Source of the DNA: Faunimonas pinastri
GTDB taxonomy: Bacteria; Pseudomonadota; Alphaproteobacteria; Rhizobiales; Afifellaceae
DNA length: 64,000 nucleotides
Assembly: GCF_900110915.1 (NCBI RefSeq)
Contig: NZ_FOFG01000014.1
Location: 1 to 64,000, forward strand
Reading direction: 5' to 3'
Part shown: positions 17,208 to 24,615 of the stretch, piece by piece
How positions within the stretch are numbered: the stretch's first letter is position 1
Layout: every line of letters begins with the position of its first letter
Notes under the pieces: generated by a model
The model's database searches: none
Told to the model about the DNA's origin: nothing
Seen by the model: the letters and a program-made list of their open reading frames with translations, nothing else
Position numbers and translations under genes: made by a program

Positions 17208-17554
17208 GACAGCACCAGCACGAGCGCGAACGCGGCCAGCGCAATCGCCGCCAAGACGAGACCGCGAATCCAGCCTTTCAGATCACCCCACGAGAAGATG
17301 CCGGCAATCGCATCCAGCGAGCCGGAAACGCTGTCGCCCTCGTTGAGCTCGATCACGCGCCGGCAATGATCCTTGTCCAGGAAATCCAGGCAGCGGCACA
17401 TGACGCAGCCCCAGCGTTTTCCGGTGAGCCAGGCTTTGGCGGAGCGCGAGGAGATCGTCTCGTCCGGGTAGCCGCCGGCGAGCGTGTTGGCGAGCTGGTC
17501 GATGGAAACCAGCACGTTCAGGATGTAGCGTCCGCAGGAGGTAACCGCGGGCAT
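17204..17554 (-). CDS. Conserved phage membrane-anchored protein
   Basis: The 116-residue protein has a conserved N-terminal half (YILNVLVSIDQLANTL, PDETISSR, GKRWGCVMCRCLDFL) and one C-terminal membrane helix (GLVLAAIALAAFALVLVLS). I recall this N-terminal pattern from phage proteins of unknown function. It has Cys residues in CVMCRC. A holin-like role is possible because no other holin is evident, but one helix is thin evidence. Confidence 0.45.
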   Translation of the reverse strand: MPAVTSCGRYILNVLVSIDQLANTLAGGYPDETISSRSAKAWLTGKRWGCVMCRCLDFLDKDHCRRVIELNEGDSVSGSLDAIAGIFSWGDLKGWIRGLVLAAIALAAFALVLVLS

Positions 17555-18015
17555 CAGTAGTCGCCCTCGCATACCTGCAGGCAGCGGACACCGTTCTCGC
17601 GCCACATCGCCGTCACCGACTTGCGATCTTCCACGGCGAAGAGCGGCTCAAACCCGGTTTCCCGGATCTGATCGAGCATCTCCTTCTTGATCTCCGTGTC
17701 GGGCCGCCGATCGCGGCGGTCACGCATGAGCAGGAAATTGTAGGTGATGCCGAACTTCTTCAGCCAGGCGGAGGTCATCTCCAACTGGTCGTCCTTGCGC
17801 CCGGTGCAGATGAACACCGGCACATGGGCTGACATCGCGTTGTTGAGGAGCTTGATCTCCTCGTTGACCGTGTCGTCGGCGGCCGCGGCCAGGAAGGCTT
17901 CCCAGTCGGGCGCCTGGTCGATGGCGGAGTTCGTGCGGCCGCCCAGGAGATGCACGCGGTGCTCAGCGTTCGACAGGGTGCCGTCGATATCCATGATGAT
18001 GCAGGGGCGGCTCAT
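17554..18015 (-). CDS. HAD-family polynucleotide 3'-phosphatase-like protein
   Basis: The 153 residues match the phosphatase half of T4 polynucleotide kinase. Motif I is DIDGTL at residue 9, motif II FICTGR near 69, then DRRDRRPDTEIKKEML, and motif III FAVEDRKSVTAMWRENG near 125, ending with QVCEGDY. Such enzymes remove 3'-phosphates from nucleic acid ends. The kinase half is absent. It overlaps genes on both sides, so it is co-expressed with the ABC ATPase and the acyltransferase. Confidence 0.75.
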   Translation of the reverse strand: MSRPCIIMDIDGTLSNAEHRVHLLGGRTNSAIDQAPDWEAFLAAAADDTVNEEIKLLNNAMSAHVPVFICTGRKDDQLEMTSAWLKKFGITYNFLLMRDRRDRRPDTEIKKEMLDQIRETGFEPLFAVEDRKSVTAMWRENGVRCLQVCEGDY

Positions 18016-18644
18016 TTCGTCTCCACGTCGACGCGCTCGCGGAAGCGCTTGGTGATGGTGAGGTCCGGTCCCAGTTCGTCCTTGAGATCGGTGTGGGTTG
18101 TGGCGACCATCAGGGTCTTGCCCTGCGCGCGAGCGACCTTCTGGACGTTGAAGGCGATGACCTTCGCGGTGACGCGGTCGAGCACGGCGCCAAATTCGTC
18201 GGCGATCCAGACGTCGGCGCCGGATTCCATGACCTTGGCAAGCTTCAGGCGGTAGCGCTGACCGTCGGAGAGCTCAGATGGCTTGCGGATGTAGATCCAG
18301 GCGTCGGAAATGCCGGCCTTGGCGAGAAGATCGGCGGCTTCGGTCGTGGTACGGCCCACGAGCTCGATCACCGGACGATCCTCCAGCTCGATTTCGTTCA
18401 GATCCGCGACCTTGAGCCCGGCGGCCCGCATCTGGGCGCTGAGGTCCTTGAGGAGCAGCGACTTGCCCGAGCCCGACTGCCCGGTGATGTAGACGACATC
18501 GTCGGCGCGCACGTCGAGCGCCAGGTTGTCGTAGACCACGAATTCCTTGTCGGAGAGGCCCAGGCCGAAGCCTTCGGCGATCTCCAGGACGCGCGGTGTC
18601 CGCTCCACCGACGAGGTGAACTTGCGATTGATCGTGTAGGTCAT
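18012..18644 (-). CDS. ABC ATPase, COG2401-like partner of the acyltransferase
   Basis: This 210-residue soluble ATPase has Walker A GQSGSGKS near residue 56, a signature LSDGQ near 130, Walker B VWIADEF with catalytic Glu near 150, and an H-loop TTHTD near 187. There are no membrane segments, so it is not a transporter on its own. ABC ATPases paired with GNAT domains form COG2401, of unknown function. The start at 18644 overlaps the previous stop. Confidence 0.75.
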   Translation of the reverse strand: MTYTINRKFTSSVERTPRVLEIAEGFGLGLSDKEFVVYDNLALDVRADDVVYITGQSGSGKSLLLKDLSAQMRAAGLKVADLNEIELEDRPVIELVGRTTTEAADLLAKAGISDAWIYIRKPSELSDGQRYRLKLAKVMESGADVWIADEFGAVLDRVTAKVIAFNVQKVARAQGKTLMVATTHTDLKDELGPDLTITKRFRERVDVETK

Positions 18645-19018
18645 CAGTCCACCCAATCCAGGTCGGGATCGTCAAAGCCTTCCGGCGGCTGGCTCGGATC
18701 GACCCCGTCGGCGAGCAGCAGCAGATCGGACTTCAGAAGTTCGAGGTCTCCCACCATGCGCAGCGGGCCGACCTCCGGATCAGGCGGAAGCACGAGATAG
18801 TGGACGAAGCCGCGGTCCCGGGCATTCCAGACCACCGCTGCGAAGCCCTGTAGCTCCCCTGTGTCGACGCGCTCCTTCAAGCGGGCGAGTGCATCCTGGG
18901 TCGCTATATCGGGCCGAGCGGGGTCTGGTTCGTGAACGGGCGGCGGAGGCACGTACACATCGCGGGTCGCGATGCTCAGAACCTTCCGATCCTCCGCAGT
19001 CTCTGGCGAGTCCGTCAT
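18644..19018 (-). CDS. Accessory cassette protein, unknown
   Basis: This 124-residue protein has a Pro-rich stretch (VPPPPVHEPDP), then FAAVVWNARDRGFVHYLVLPPD. No family is recognised. Its ATG lies at the very edge of a palindromic operator whose centre reads AGGA, which can serve as its ribosome-binding site. Confidence 0.45.
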   Translation of the reverse strand: MTDSPETAEDRKVLSIATRDVYVPPPPVHEPDPARPDIATQDALARLKERVDTGELQGFAAVVWNARDRGFVHYLVLPPDPEVGPLRMVGDLELLKSDLLLLADGVDPSQPPEGFDDPDLDWVD

Positions 19019-19036
19019 GAGTCAGTCCTGACTTTA
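19019..19036. promoter_or_regulatory. Dispersed palindrome overlapping a ribosome-binding site
   Basis: GAGTCAGTCCTGACTTTA on the plus strand gives AGTCAGGACTGACTC before the ATG on the minus strand. The AGGA centre is eight bases from the start codon, so protein binding or RNA folding would hide the ribosome site. Confidence 0.7.
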
Positions 19037-19699
19037 GATGTAGCCTGCGGAGTTGAGGTGCTCGAGGAAGGCGTCAGCCCCCTTCTTGCCCGTTTCCGCC
19101 TCAAGCTTGGTCATGAAAGCCCGGATGCGCCGGGACTGGAGGATCGTCACGCGCTTGAAGCCGAAGGCGTCGCCGATGGGTGCCGCGCTCTCGTCGATCT
19201 CGCCGACCTTCTTGGCGTTTTCGGTCTTCTGGGTCTCCACCGCGGCGCTGATGTCATCCACGAACGCGCCGAGATCGAGATCGCCGATATCGTCGGCCGC
19301 GAACTCGATCTCCTTGAGATCGAAGCCCGTCAGATCCATGTCGAAGCCGTTCTTGAGGAGCTCGGAAAGCTCGTCATTGATCAGCTTCATGTCGTAGTCG
19401 GTGGAGGCGACGCGGTTGTCGGCCAGGCGCAGGGCATTCGCCTGTTCCTTGCTGAGGTCGTTGCGAACAACCACCGGGACCTTCTTCAGGCCCAGCTTCA
19501 GCGCGGCAAGGCGACGCCCGTGACCGGCGATGATCACATAGTCCCGGTCGACGACGATCGGCTGCGACCAGCCGAGACCCTGAATGGCCTTGGCGAGCTT
19601 CTCGACCTGCTCGGGGGAATGGATCTTGGCGTTTCCGGCGTAGGGCTTCAGGCTTTCGAGCGGCAACAGCTCGACCGAGATCTTGTCACTCGTCGTCAT
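19034..19699 (-). CDS. ParB/Srx-fold protein 1
   Basis: This 221-residue protein has an N-terminal ParB-like domain: LESLKPYAGNAKIHSPEQVEKL, then the catalytic or nucleotide-binding loop IIAGHGRRLAALKLGLKKVPV near residue 55. Phage members of this family include nucleases and CTP-binding clamps. The C-terminal half is helical with KRVTILQSRRIRAFMTKLEAETGKK. It is one of two ParB-fold genes, separated only by a zinc ribbon. Confidence 0.75.
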   Translation of the reverse strand: MTTSDKISVELLPLESLKPYAGNAKIHSPEQVEKLAKAIQGLGWSQPIVVDRDYVIIAGHGRRLAALKLGLKKVPVVVRNDLSKEQANALRLADNRVASTDYDMKLINDELSELLKNGFDMDLTGFDLKEIEFAADDIGDLDLGAFVDDISAAVETQKTENAKKVGEIDESAAPIGDAFGFKRVTILQSRRIRAFMTKLEAETGKKGADAFLEHLNSAGYI

Positions 19700-19877
19700 T
19701 GTCTTCCATCCTGGAGAGGTAGGTCATGAGCTCGCGCTCGTCGGGCAGATCGTCGTCGATCCGCTCCTCGAAGAATTCGCCGGCGCCGCAGCGCACGCAG
19801 AGGGGCGAGGGGCGCGAAGGCGAGTAGAAACGGCAGTCCCGGCAATCCTCAAACTTCGGCTTGAACCGGGTATTCAT
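19686..19877 (-). CDS. Small zinc-ribbon protein
   Basis: The 63 residues contain CRDC and CVRC, a four-cysteine zinc ribbon, followed by an acidic C-terminus. It overlaps both ParB-fold genes, implying co-translation and a possible shared complex. Confidence 0.55.
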   Translation of the reverse strand: MNTRFKPKFEDCRDCRFYSPSRPSPLCVRCGAGEFFEERIDDDLPDERELMTYLSRMEDNDDE

Positions 19878-20545
19878 GCCTCGTCGGTCTCCTCGAGACC
19901 TTCCGCGCCCATCACGAGGTGGATCAGCGCGTCGCCGGCATTGGTGAGATCGTCGGAAGAGGTGTAGCCGAAGCGCTTCTGGGTCTGGGCGATCAGCGCA
20001 GTGAGGCGCTCGGAATCGCCGATCGACACCTTGAAGCGCATCACCGTGTGCGTTTTGGGTGCCTTTGCCGCTGGCGGCTCTTCGATTTCGGCTGACTTGT
20101 CGAAGTTTTCGTCTAACTCAAGCTCGTCCAGCGCTATGTCTACGCTTGAGAAGATCGAAGTGATGTCTGCGTCGGTGTAGGGAAGGAACTGTTGAAGGTC
20201 GTCAGCCGTGCCGATATCCTTCAGAAGGTCTGCCAAAGACAGCGTGTCGTCCGCGCCGTAGCGAGCATTGTCGGCGAGCGAGATCTCCTTGGCCTTCTGG
20301 TCATCGATCGGTCCCAGGTTCATGACCGGGACTTCCTTCAGACCGAGGCGCTGCGCCGACTCCCAGCGATGCTCGCCGCCCAGAATCTCGTAATCGTCCC
20401 CTACCTCACGCACGATGATCGGCTTGAAGAAGCCGAAGCGCTTGATCGCCTCGTCGAGCTTGGTCTCGTTCTCCGGCGAGACGAAGTTCGTGTTCCAGTC
20501 ATTGGCCCGCAAAAGGGCGGGATCGAGAGAAAGGGCTTCAGCCAC
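19874..20545 (-). CDS. ParB/Srx-fold protein 2
   Basis: This 223-residue protein has the ParB pattern: LRANDWNTNFVSPENETKL, then ILGGEHRWESAQRLGLKEVPV near residue 52, with GEHR in place of GxxR. The C-terminal region contains an AKAPKTHTVMRFKVSIGDSERL segment. The GTG start follows AGGAAAG with good spacing. It heads the cassette and is divergent from the helicase, with two operators between them. Confidence 0.75.
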   Translation of the reverse strand: MAEALSLDPALLRANDWNTNFVSPENETKLDEAIKRFGFFKPIIVREVGDDYEILGGEHRWESAQRLGLKEVPVMNLGPIDDQKAKEISLADNARYGADDTLSLADLLKDIGTADDLQQFLPYTDADITSIFSSVDIALDELELDENFDKSAEIEEPPAAKAPKTHTVMRFKVSIGDSERLTALIAQTQKRFGYTSSDDLTNAGDALIHLVMGAEGLEETDEA

Positions 20546-20560
20546 CTGGCTTTCCTATGA

Positions 20561-20621
20561 TAAGTCAGCGCTTACTTATCATAGATCCTCAGGCTGGCAA
20601 GCGGAAATCAATAATGACTTA
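20561..20621. promoter_or_regulatory. Divergent control region with two dispersed palindromes
   Basis: TAAGTCAGCGCTTACTTA (20561-20578) and AAATCAATAATGACTTA (20605-20621) occupy the gap between the minus-strand ParB cassette and the plus-strand helicase. The second one overlaps the helicase start codon. This is the main divergent switch in the left half of the window. Confidence 0.7.
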
Positions 20622-22200
20622 TCATGTGACCATCGCCGCGAACGCCACTGTCGCCAAGCTCATCAATCCTGAGAAGGAGGTGAAGGACATCGTTTCCGAG
20701 CTTCTGTCCTATCAGGTGGAGGGCAAGGAGTTCATGAGTGGCTTCCAGAGCGGCACCTGGGATGGTCGCTCCTCGTTCTTCTCACACCGCACGGCAAGCT
20801 TCCCGGCGGGCTTCGTCCATCTGGTGCATTCCGAGCTGACGCGCCGCGGCCACAAGGTGAACCTGGTGCGCAAACCCGCACCGGCACCGCTCGGGCCGGA
20901 GAACCCGATCGTCGACGAGTTCGGCAACGACGATCCCCGCTACGACTACCAGCTCAAGGCTTTGCGCCAGGTCGAGCGTCACGGCCGCGGGATCGTGCAG
21001 ATCGCGACCGGTGGCGGCAAATCCAAGATCGCCAAGCTGCTCGTCGCCCGCTATCGGCGCATGACGCTGTTTCTGACCACCCGCGGCGTTCTCATGTACC
21101 AGATGAAGGAAGGCTTCGAGTCCACCGGCTTCAATGTCGGTGTTGTGGGCGATGGCGTCTGGTCGCCGGTGAAGGGCGCCAACGTCGGAATGGTGCAGAC
21201 GCTGGTTGCCCGGCTGCAGGAGCCGGATCTCGACGCCGAGGTGCGCAAGGTCATCGAGGAGGTGAACCTCAAGGAGATCAAGGCCACCAAGGATCAGATT
21301 CTGGAGCTTGCCCAGCAGCGCTTCCGTGAAAAGCAGATCACGCGCGCCCGCACCATCAAGTTCCTGGAGATGGTCGAGGTCGTCATCGGCGAGGAAGCGC
21401 ACGAGGCCGGCGGCAACAGCTATTTCGAGATCCTGCGCCACTGCAAGAACGCCAACATCCGGGTCGCTCTGACTGCCACGCCGTTCATGCGCGACGACGC
21501 CGAAGACAACATGCGGCTGATGGCGGCGTTCGGACCCATCCTAATCAAGGTGAGCGAGGACACGCTGATCAAACGCGGCATTCTCGCCCGGCCCTACTTC
21601 AAGTTCGTGGACTCGCGGCCGCATCCAAAGCTGCGCAAGACTTCGCCTTGGCAGCGCGCCTATCAGCTCGGCTACACCGAGAACACCTTCATGCACGAGG
21701 ACATCATCAACGATGTGATCCTGGCGGCACAGCACGGGCTCCCGGTGATGACGCTGATCCAGCGCAAGCAGCACGGGCTCACGCTGAAGAAGGCGATGCA
21801 GGAAAAGGGCCTGAGGGTCGAGTTCATCCAGGGCGAGAACGATCAGGACGCTCGAAAGGCGGCGCTAAAGAAACTCGGCAGCGGCAAGATCGACGTTCTG
21901 ATCGGCACCACCATCCTCGATGTCGGTGTCGACGTTCCGGCGGTGGGCCTGGTGCAGCTCGCTGGCGGCGGAAAGGCAGAGGTCGCCCTTCGTCAGCGCA
22001 TCGGCCGCGGACTTCGCTCCAAGAAGCCGCCGTTCCCGAATGTGGCGTTCATCGCGGACTATTCCAGCAACGTCAACATCACCCTGCGCGATCACACTCG
22101 TCAGCGCCGGGCCGTCGTGGATTCAACGCCGGGCTTTGCTGAGAACGTCGTGATCGATTTCGATTGGTCGATCTTCAAAAGCATGAAGAAGGCTGCGTGA
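20614..22200 (+). CDS. UvsW-like superfamily 2 DNA helicase
   Basis: The 528-residue protein should remodel replication and recombination intermediates. Helicase motifs in order are: I IATGGGKSKIAK near 128, II VIGEEAHEAGG near 250 (an EEAH variant of DEAH), III ALTATPF near 283, and VI QRIGRGLRSKK near 473. The N-terminal 100 residues (FMSGFQSGTWDGRSSFF) resemble the UvsW substrate-binding domain. The ATG at 20614 is preferred to an upstream start at 20557 because the longer form would read through the operator. Confidence 0.85.
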   Translation: MTYHVTIAANATVAKLINPEKEVKDIVSELLSYQVEGKEFMSGFQSGTWDGRSSFFSHRTASFPAGFVHLVHSELTRRGHKVNLVRKPAPAPLGPENPIVDEFGNDDPRYDYQLKALRQVERHGRGIVQIATGGGKSKIAKLLVARYRRMTLFLTTRGVLMYQMKEGFESTGFNVGVVGDGVWSPVKGANVGMVQTLVARLQEPDLDAEVRKVIEEVNLKEIKATKDQILELAQQRFREKQITRARTIKFLEMVEVVIGEEAHEAGGNSYFEILRHCKNANIRVALTATPFMRDDAEDNMRLMAAFGPILIKVSEDTLIKRGILARPYFKFVDSRPHPKLRKTSPWQRAYQLGYTENTFMHEDIINDVILAAQHGLPVMTLIQRKQHGLTLKKAMQEKGLRVEFIQGENDQDARKAALKKLGSGKIDVLIGTTILDVGVDVPAVGLVQLAGGGKAEVALRQRIGRGLRSKKPPFPNVAFIADYSSNVNITLRDHTRQRRAVVDSTPGFAENVVIDFDWSIFKSMKKAA

Positions 22201-22207
22201 CCTCGCT

Positions 22208-22420
22208 ATGTCCCGTCAGATGACACGCAACAAACCCAATCCGGTCCATGTCTTCGAGCGCGACGGCGCCTCCAAGCTCAACAGCGAGCATCTGGCCCGC
22301 GAGAACGACAGGCTCGGCCGTGAGAACGCCGATCTGCGCCGGCGGCTGAAAGCGGCTCAGGAGCGGCTGCGCTTCGTCGGCGACCCGCCGCCCGAGGAAG
22401 ACCGACTCCGTTTTCACTGA
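22208..22420 (+). CDS. Small coiled-coil protein
   Basis: A 70-residue, highly charged protein. Residues 24-55 (SEHLARENDRLGRENADLRRR) form a clear coiled coil. It follows the helicase by 7 bases and precedes a terminator, so it is probably cotranscribed with the helicase. Function unknown. Confidence 0.5.
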   Translation: MSRQMTRNKPNPVHVFERDGASKLNSEHLARENDRLGRENADLRRRLKAAQERLRFVGDPPPEEDRLRFH

Positions 22421-22424
22421 TCTG

Positions 22425-22450
22425 ACGCTCCGCTGATCGCGGGGCGTTTC
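22425..22450 (+). terminator. Intrinsic terminator after the helicase unit
   Basis: ACGCTCCGC pairs with GCGGGGCGT (one G-T pair) around TGATC, followed by TTTC. It ends the helicase and coiled-coil transcript. Confidence 0.6.
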
Positions 22451-22464
22451 TGCTCGTCCGTGAT

Positions 22465-22484
22465 CATCAATAAATATTGACTTA
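22465..22484. promoter_or_regulatory. Dispersed palindrome at the kinase start
   Basis: ATCAATAAATATTGACTTA, with a perfect right half and a two-base stretched left half, runs directly into the ATG at 22484. No Shine-Dalgarno sequence separates the two. Confidence 0.6.
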
Positions 22485-23062
22485 TGAAAGACAAAGACAT
22501 GCAGCTCCCGCGTTTGATTGGCATCTGCGGCAATCCTCGCTCGGGCAAGTCCGAAGCGCAACGCATCCTGAAAGAGCAGTACGGCGTGCAGCCGGTGGAT
22601 GATGGCTTCGCGCTCCGGCACTTCGCCGTGCGTCACCTGGGTCTCTCCTGGGAAGACGTGCAGACGCAGGAGGGCAAGGCCCGCTACACCGATATCCTCG
22701 GCGGCACCTGGCAGAACCGGGAGATCCTGGGCGAACTCGGCAACAAGCTGGAAGGGATGTTCGGAGAGCACATCATGCCCTTCATGGCGACCCGCGGGCT
22801 GCCGGCCGAGGGCAGCTTCTCCTTCGGGTCCGTTCGTAAGCTGCAGGGCGAGTTCTTCCGGGCTCAGGGCGGCGTGGTGATCGAGATCAGCAATCCGCTC
22901 GCGCCGCCTTCACCCTACGACTTCGACTGGTACTCACGCGAGGCTGTCAACTTCACCATCGAGAACGACGCGCTGGCCCGCGGGCTGCCCGCCGAGGAAG
23001 CCAGGCTCGATCTGGCGGCGAAAATTCATGAGCTGGCGCTGCGGATGGTTGAAAGCTCCTGA
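22484..23062 (+). CDS. Deoxynucleoside monophosphate kinase-like P-loop protein
   Basis: The 192-residue protein has Walker A GNPRSGKSEAQ near residue 16 and the layout of phage dNMP kinases, which phosphorylate dNMPs for DNA synthesis. A downstream ATG at 22499 (MQLPRL) is a possible start. It overlaps the next gene by one base (TGATG). Confidence 0.6.
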   Translation: MKDKDMQLPRLIGICGNPRSGKSEAQRILKEQYGVQPVDDGFALRHFAVRHLGLSWEDVQTQEGKARYTDILGGTWQNREILGELGNKLEGMFGEHIMPFMATRGLPAEGSFSFGSVRKLQGEFFRAQGGVVIEISNPLAPPSPYDFDWYSREAVNFTIENDALARGLPAEEARLDLAAKIHELALRMVESS

Positions 23063-23514
23063 TGTCGATCCTGCAGGATATTCCGGTCTCCGTTCAGCTC
23101 GACCTCAACAACCTCTTCGTCGGTGAGAAGCTGGGTCATGGCTGGCATCGGGAGGTCTACGCCCATGCGCTGGACCCGAGCCTCGTCATCAAGCTGGAGA
23201 CCAAGGACAGTAAGCAGTTCTGCAACATCCACGAATGGGCGATCTGGGATGAGTTCAAGGACGATCCGGAGCTTTCCAAGTGGTTCGCGCCTTGCGTGGC
23301 GATTTCTGCGAACGGCTCGGTCCTGGTTCAGAAGCGAACCGGCCCGATCGCGAAGCGCCCTGCCCGCATCCCCAGCCTGCTGGCAGATACCCACATCAAC
23401 AACTGGGGCACCTATAAGCGACGGGCCGTGATGCACGATTATGGCAACCACAACCTGTTCGATGTCGCCCGCAAGAAGTGGAAGATGGTCGACCTTCCCG
23501 TGGACACGTACTGA
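23062..23514 (+). CDS. Miniature protein-kinase-like protein
   Basis: This 150-residue protein retains kinase landmarks in the correct order within half the normal length. GEKLGHGWHREVYA near 22 is like the Gly-rich loop, VIKLE near 46 like the VAIK lysine, and NIHEWAIWDEF near 57 gives a helix-C glutamate. LVQKRTG near 88 is hinge-like, HDYGNHNLFDV near 129 like HRDxxxxN, and KMVDLP near 142 has the metal-binding Asp of DFG. The activation segment and most of the C-lobe are missing. It may be a compact small-molecule or protein kinase, or a pseudokinase. Confidence 0.55.
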   Translation: MSILQDIPVSVQLDLNNLFVGEKLGHGWHREVYAHALDPSLVIKLETKDSKQFCNIHEWAIWDEFKDDPELSKWFAPCVAISANGSVLVQKRTGPIAKRPARIPSLLADTHINNWGTYKRRAVMHDYGNHNLFDVARKKWKMVDLPVDTY

Positions 23515-23548
23515 CCCGGGCTGGCCCTTTAACCGAACGTTAGTTAAC

Positions 23549-23587
23549 GATGTGGCGTTTTAGCGAAAACGCGCGAGCCGCCACATC
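23549..23587. promoter_or_regulatory. Nested palindrome upstream of parA (candidate centromere/operator)
   Basis: GATGTGGCG and CGCCACATC flank an inner CGTTTT/AAAACG hairpin, ending one base before the parA ATG. The inner loop holds TAGCGA, the core of the octamer repeats at 40-46 kb. Partition loci often carry the centromere in the parA leader. Confidence 0.5.
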
Positions 23588-24232
23588 ATGCCTGTATCTC
23601 TCAGCATCGCCTGTCTTTCGCAGAAAGGCGGCGTCGGAAAATCGACACTCTCCCGCCTGATCGCCCGCACCTATGCCGCCGCGGAGTGGCGCGTGAAGAT
23701 CGCGGACTTCAATCCCAAGCAGAAAACCAGCGTCGACTGGGTCGCCCTCCGCCTGGAGCAGGGTGTCACCCCGGAGATCGCCGCGGAAGCCTTCAACTCC
23801 GTCAAGACGGCCCTCAAGCAGGACTACGATCTGATGGTGTTCGACGGGCGCCCGGATTCCGAGCCCACAACCCTCGAGATCGCCAAGGAGGCGGATCTCA
23901 TCGTGCTGCCCTCCGGCGTCTCCCTGGACGACATGAAGCCCCAGGTCCTCTTCGCCCACGAGCTCCGCGCCCGCGGTATCGACGCCAAGAAGATCATGTT
24001 CGTGATCAACAAAACGGCCGACAGCCAGGTCGCGATCGCGGATGCACACCGGTATCTCTCCGACGCCGGCTACAAGGTCGCCAAGAACGACCTGCCGATG
24101 AAGACCGGCTACCAGATCGCCCAGAACAGCGGCCGAGCCGTCTCGGAGACGGGCTTTCCCACGCTCAACGAGCGCGCCGAGGCGCTTGCAGGTGAAATCG
24201 TCGCCCGCGCGACGGAATTGACGGGTGAATGA
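23588..24232 (+). CDS. parA: ParA-family partition ATPase
   Basis: The 214-residue protein starts MPVSLSIACLSQKGGVGKST, with the deviant Walker A KGGVGKS and its signature lysine. The switch I aspartate is in ADFNPKQKTS, and Walker B is LMVFDGRPD near 79. It lacks an N-terminal HTH, as in small type Ib ParA proteins that pair with ribbon-helix-helix partners. This locus implies active segregation of a low-copy replicon. Confidence 0.85.
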   Translation: MPVSLSIACLSQKGGVGKSTLSRLIARTYAAAEWRVKIADFNPKQKTSVDWVALRLEQGVTPEIAAEAFNSVKTALKQDYDLMVFDGRPDSEPTTLEIAKEADLIVLPSGVSLDDMKPQVLFAHELRARGIDAKKIMFVINKTADSQVAIADAHRYLSDAGYKVAKNDLPMKTGYQIAQNSGRAVSETGFPTLNERAEALAGEIVARATELTGE

Positions 24233-24489
24233 CGATGGCGAGCAATGTTCCCAAGCCCCCAAGGGCACCCAGGCAGCGTCTGATGGTCTCGGCGCCGACG
24301 CCGACTTTCACGCCCGACAACCTGTCGAAGTCACCTGAGGAGCTGAAGGATCTCAACTTCAAGGTCTCGCCGGATCTGCATCGCGACTTCAAGTTGACGG
24401 CGACCGCCTGGGGCATGTCAATGAAGGAGCTTCTCGAGGCCGCCTACAAGGGCTGGGTGGAGAAGCACGGGAAGTTCCCAGGGGAGTGA
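24229..24489 (+). CDS. Ribbon-helix-helix partition partner of ParA
   Basis: The 86-residue protein has a flexible basic N-terminus (PPRAPRQRLMV), which in type Ib partners stimulates ParA. It is followed by a ribbon-helix-helix: DLNFKVSPDLHRDFKLTATAWGMSMKELLEAAYKGWVEKHG. It overlaps parA as ATGA. It is expected to bind the centromere and repress the operon. Confidence 0.75.
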   Translation: MTMASNVPKPPRAPRQRLMVSAPTPTFTPDNLSKSPEELKDLNFKVSPDLHRDFKLTATAWGMSMKELLEAAYKGWVEKHGKFPGE

Positions 24490-24553
24490 TGATGCGGGGG
24501 TCTTGGTGACGATCTCAATGGGTGGATGCCCGTGTAGTGGCAACCCGAATTGT

Positions 24554-24583
24554 TGATTTGCTAATCGGCAAATCAGCTATAGT
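24554..24583 (+). promoter_or_regulatory. Operator-promoter of the VapD-like gene
   Basis: TGATTTGC-TAATCG-GCAAATCA is a perfect 8-bp inverted repeat (24554-24575), followed at once by a -10-like TATAGT (24578-24583). Such overlap is typical of autoregulated toxin-antitoxin genes. Confidence 0.55.
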
Positions 24584-24615
24584 TCACATTGGACGACATT
24601 CGAGAGGGCATCCCA

